Origin: DASYAE01 sp036501535
GTDB lineage: Bacteria > Actinomycetota > Actinomycetes > Streptomycetales > Catenulisporaceae
Length of the DNA: 64,000 nt
Direction of reading: 5' to 3'
Assembly (NCBI GenBank): GCA_036501535.1
Contig: DASYAE010000203.1
Span: forward strand, 1 to 64,000
Shown here: positions 61,617 through 64,000 of the stretch, piece by piece
Position numbering within the stretch: position 1 is the first letter of the stretch
Layout of the letters: each line of letters opens with the position of its first letter
Position numbers and translations under genes: made by a program
Notes under the pieces: model-generated
The model's database searches: none
What the model saw: the letters and a program-made list of their open reading frames with translations, nothing else
Told to the model about the DNA's origin: nothing

Positions 61617-62554
61617 GACCGCTCCGCCAGGTGCCGCTCGATCCGGTCGCGGTTCCAGGCGCCGTCCGCGACGGTGATCCGGTAGCTGCGCGCCAGCGTC
61701 GCGCCGGCCGGCAGCATAAGGGCCTTGAAGAAGGCGAGCGACGGGTTGACCGCGGCGAAGGGCGCGCTGCGCACGAACCAGTGCGGATCGCCGCCGGGCG
61801 TGTCGGGCGCGGCCCGGAACAGCAGCGTGGCGTGGCCGTCCCGCTCGTCGAACTCGCCGGTGAAGGCCAGCCACGGCGCCGTGCGACCCATCGCCTCCGG
61901 GCCCTCGAGCCCGCCGCCGGCCTGGATCCGGCCGCTGGCGAAGGCGCGTGGGCCGCGCCAGAAGAAGCCGGTGTAGCCGGCCAGTTCCCGCCCGGCCACG
62001 GTCGGGCTGCCGAACTCGAGCTCGTGCCCGCTGACGTTGCGCAGCTCGGTGGCGAACTCCAGGGTCCAGTGCCCCTCGACCGGGTCGACCTGCGGGACCG
62101 ACAGTGTCCGCGACTCGCGCAGCCAGACGTCGCCGTCCGGCGCGACCCAGTCGAGCGTCTCGCCGAACCGGGCCGACCGGTCCGCCGAGGGGTCGAACTG
62201 CCCGAAGCCGGTGTGGTCGAGCCGCCCGACGTTCGGCAGCGCGACGTAGCCGCCGTTCGGCGCGCCGTGCACGTAGCTGCCGCCGCCCCAGAAGTTGTTG
62301 CCGGACACGTGCGAGGCGGTCATCGCCAGGCCTTTGTGCCAGCGGTGGTCGTGCGGCCGGTGGTTCGTCACCACGCCGCCGGACAGGGTGCGCAGCGGAT
62401 GGATGTAGGGCGCCGGGCACTCGAAGGCCGGCAGGTCGGGCCGGTAGTGGTAGCTCAGCAGCTCGACGCCGTCCGCGGTGACGGCGATCTTCGAGTGCTG
62501 CTCGTCGTGGGACAGAGCCGCGAGCGGGGACAGCGCCGTGGTCGTGTTCTTCAA
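61610..62554 (-). CDS. DUF6807 (PmoA-like) family protein
   Basis: 314 residues. Conserved segments include LRTLSGGVVTNHRPHDHRWHKGLAM and NNFWGGGSYV near residues 55-90, RLDHTGFG, and SGHELEFGSPTVAGRELAGYTGFFWRG. The family occurs with Gfo/Idh dehydrogenases in carbohydrate catabolism, but I know of no proven reaction. The start is TTG 62554, which has GGAGGCGAAGCG before it and overlaps the dehydrogenase stop (TTGA). This makes a three-gene operon with the flanking genes. Confidence 0.82.
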   Translation of the reverse strand: MKNTTTALSPLAALSHDEQHSKIAVTADGVELLSYHYRPDLPAFECPAPYIHPLRTLSGGVVTNHRPHDHRWHKGLAMTASHVSGNNFWGGGSYVHGAPNGGYVALPNVGRLDHTGFGQFDPSADRSARFGETLDWVAPDGDVWLRESRTLSVPQVDPVEGHWTLEFATELRNVSGHELEFGSPTVAGRELAGYTGFFWRGPRAFASGRIQAGGGLEGPEAMGRTAPWLAFTGEFDERDGHATLLFRAAPDTPGGDPHWFVRSAPFAAVNPSLAFFKALMLPAGATLARSYRITVADGAWNRDRIERHLAERSW

Positions 62555-63738
62555 CGCTTCGCCTCCAGCGAGACGGCCGGGCCCGGGATGGCGGCGCCCC
62601 CGGTGGCGGGATCCCAGCCGGGACCGCCGTGCAGGCGGTGGTAGAACGGGTCGTCCGCGCCCAGCTGCTCGCGCCGCACCGGCTCGCCGGTCAGCGCGGA
62701 TCGGTAGATCGCGGTGACCAGCTCCAGCGTCTCACGGCCCTCGGCGCCGCTGAGTGGCGGCCGTTCGCCGCGCTGCCACGCGTCCAGCAGGTACGGCAGC
62801 TGCGCCCGGTGCGAGCTCGGTATGTCAGCGCCCGAATCGGCCCAGGCGGCGAACCGGTCCCTGTCGGCGGCCAGGCGCGGCGCGGACGTCAGGGTCCAGT
62901 CGGCGGTGCTGTAGCCGTACAGGTGCCGGAGCTCCACCGAGGCGTCGGTGAAGTCGAACCGTAGGTAGCTCTCCTCGCGCGGCGACAGAACGCTGTTGAG
63001 CACGGTGGCGACGGCGCCGGAGGCGAAGGTGACCAGGGCGGCGGAGACGTCCTCGGTCTCGACGTCGCGGTCGAGGCGCGCGGCGGTCGCCCGCACCTCG
63101 GCCCAGTCGCCGAGCACGGACAGCATCAGGTCCATCTGGTGGATGCCGTGGCCCATCGTCGGGCCGCCGCCCTCGGTCTCCCAGCGGCCGCGCCACGGCA
63201 CGTCGTAGTACTCGTGCGGCCGATACCAGGCGGTGACGCACTGCGCGACCAGCGGCCGCCCGAACGCGCCGCCGCGGGCCAGCGCGCGCAGCCGCAGCGC
63301 GGCCGAGCCGAAGCGGTGCTGGAAGACCACTGACGCGTAGGGCCCGCCCTCGCGCTCGGCCGCGGTGATCCGGTCGTACTCGGCCAGGGACCGCGCCGGC
63401 GGCTTCTCGATCCAGACCCAGGCCCCTGCTTCGAGGCAGCGGACCGCGTGGTCGGCGTGCGTGGACGGGGGACTGCACAGGTGCACCAGGTCGGGCCGGT
63501 CGCGCTCCAGCATCTCCTCGAGGGTGGCGCGCACGGCGGGGATCGAGTGCCGTGCGGCGAACGCCTTCAGCCGGTCCGGATCTGTGTCTACGGCAGCGAC
63601 GATGTCGACGCGGTGCGCCTGAGAGCGCAGCGCCGGAACATGTGCGATCTCGGCGATACCTCCGGTGCCGACGATGGCGACGCGGGCACGGCGGCCGGGA
63701 GCTGACCCGGATGGGGATCCCAGAGGAGATGGAGTCAC
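62551..63738 (-). CDS. Gfo/Idh/MocA-family oxidoreductase
   Basis: 395 residues. Rossmann fold RVAIVGTGGIAEIAHVPALR (about 19-38), the EKPPARSLAEYDR segment with catalytic Lys, and a GfoC-type alpha/beta domain (GGPTMGHGIHQMDLML). These enzymes oxidise or rearrange cyclic sugars or inositols with NAD(P). GTG 63738 follows GGGAGGC. It is the first gene of the operon Gfo/Idh, DUF6807, cupin, controlled by a LacI-type palindrome 11 bases upstream of the start codon. Confidence 0.88.
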   Translation of the reverse strand: MTPSPLGSPSGSAPGRRARVAIVGTGGIAEIAHVPALRSQAHRVDIVAAVDTDPDRLKAFAARHSIPAVRATLEEMLERDRPDLVHLCSPPSTHADHAVRCLEAGAWVWIEKPPARSLAEYDRITAAEREGGPYASVVFQHRFGSAALRLRALARGGAFGRPLVAQCVTAWYRPHEYYDVPWRGRWETEGGGPTMGHGIHQMDLMLSVLGDWAEVRATAARLDRDVETEDVSAALVTFASGAVATVLNSVLSPREESYLRFDFTDASVELRHLYGYSTADWTLTSAPRLAADRDRFAAWADSGADIPSSHRAQLPYLLDAWQRGERPPLSGAEGRETLELVTAIYRSALTGEPVRREQLGADDPFYHRLHGGPGWDPATGGAAIPGPAVSLEAKR

Positions 63739-63748
63739 GTACAGCCTC

Positions 63749-63761
63749 CCGAAAGTTTCGG
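63749..63761. promoter_or_regulatory. LacI-type operator candidate
   Basis: CCGAAAGTTTCGG is a perfect 13-bp palindrome centred on G, close to the CGAAAnTTTCG-type operators of LacI-family sugar regulators in actinomycetes. It lies 11 bases upstream of the Gfo/Idh start. A related palindrome TTTCGAAA sits at 63892-63899. Confidence 0.6.
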
Positions 63762-64000
63762 AATCGATTTCGACGCGACCGGACTGACCGTACGCCGGGC
63801 TCGGCGGCTCGTCAACGGCTTCGGCGGTCGCGCTGAAGCACGGTTCTGACGCTGCGACAGGACGGATCGGGAGGCAATCGCGAATCCGGATTTTCGAAAG
63901 CGGCCGACCGAGATCGGGCGCGGCGCGCGGGTCCGGCGGCGGGAGAACGGCTGCCGGACCGGCCGACGCGACGCCCCCGAGCCGAACCCGGCTGAGCGAG
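63762..64000. other. Upstream region of the Gfo/Idh operon, truncated by the window end
   Basis: 239 bases with no open frame of credible length. It contains TTTCGAAA at 63892-63899 and probably the promoter of the minus-strand operon. A divergent gene or regulator may lie just beyond the edge. Confidence 0.35.

Overview
The window is very GC-rich, uses GTG and TTG starts often, and is packed with overlapping (ATGA, GTGA) gene pairs. Actinobacterial markers include a Rho with a long Arg/Asp/Gln insertion, a SARP/AfsR-type regulator, NarL two-component pairs and a TTA codon inside a biosynthetic gene. A Streptomyces- or Catenulispora-like actinomycete fits. I cannot name the species. No phage, insertion sequence, integrase or CRISPR array is visible.

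Region 1 (1-14,030) is conserved core, mostly on the minus strand. Read in transcription order it is argS, lysA, hom, thrC, thrB, rho, rpmE, prfA, prmC and tsaC: the aspartate-family amino acid block followed by the termination and release-factor block. A MarR regulator, a receiver-only response regulator and tRNA-Arg(CCG) with a strong terminator close the segment.

Region 2 (14,083-22,547) carries an AfsR-like regulator whose NB-ARC domain appears to lack the GLPL segment, a divergent small secreted protein, and a coupled SNF2 helicase/SWIM zinc-finger pair.

Region 3 (22,932-30,336) looks like a compact biosynthetic cluster. It contains a LuxR-type regulator, an IspD-like nucleotidyltransferase, an MFS exporter, a stand-alone condensation domain, an adenylation-carrier didomain, and a leucyl/phenylalanyl-tRNA-protein transferase homologue overlapping the NRPS stop codon. 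A non-ribosomal synthetase coupled to a tRNA-dependent aminoacyl transferase is the most interesting candidate system in the window.

Region 4 (30,377-37,189) holds a small membrane protein, a quinone oxidoreductase, an FAD L-amino-acid-oxidase-like protein, and an operon of ribbon-helix-helix regulator, DUF4097 protein, ABC ATPase and ABC permease. Two matching palindromes precede the regulator gene.

Region 5 (37,315-43,333) resembles the lipstatin/nocardiolactone/Ole beta-lactone pathways: ACP, KAS II, a catalytic plus a degenerate KAS III-like pair, and an OleC-type beta-lactone synthetase. It carries two lesions, a one-base frameshift in the KAS II gene and a deletion that leaves only the C-terminal half of the OleD-type reductase.

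Region 6 (43,393-64,000) is a mosaic: AlkB-like dioxygenase, methyltransferase, NarL two-component system with a coupled 49-codon ORF, geranylgeranyl-reductase-like flavoprotein, a TPR protein coupled to an Hsp90 homologue, SRPBCC protein, UvrA-like resistance-type ATPase divergent from a double-MerR regulator, a beta-propeller, a NodB deacetylase, and a Gfo/Idh-DUF6807-cupin operon with a LacI-type palindrome upstream.
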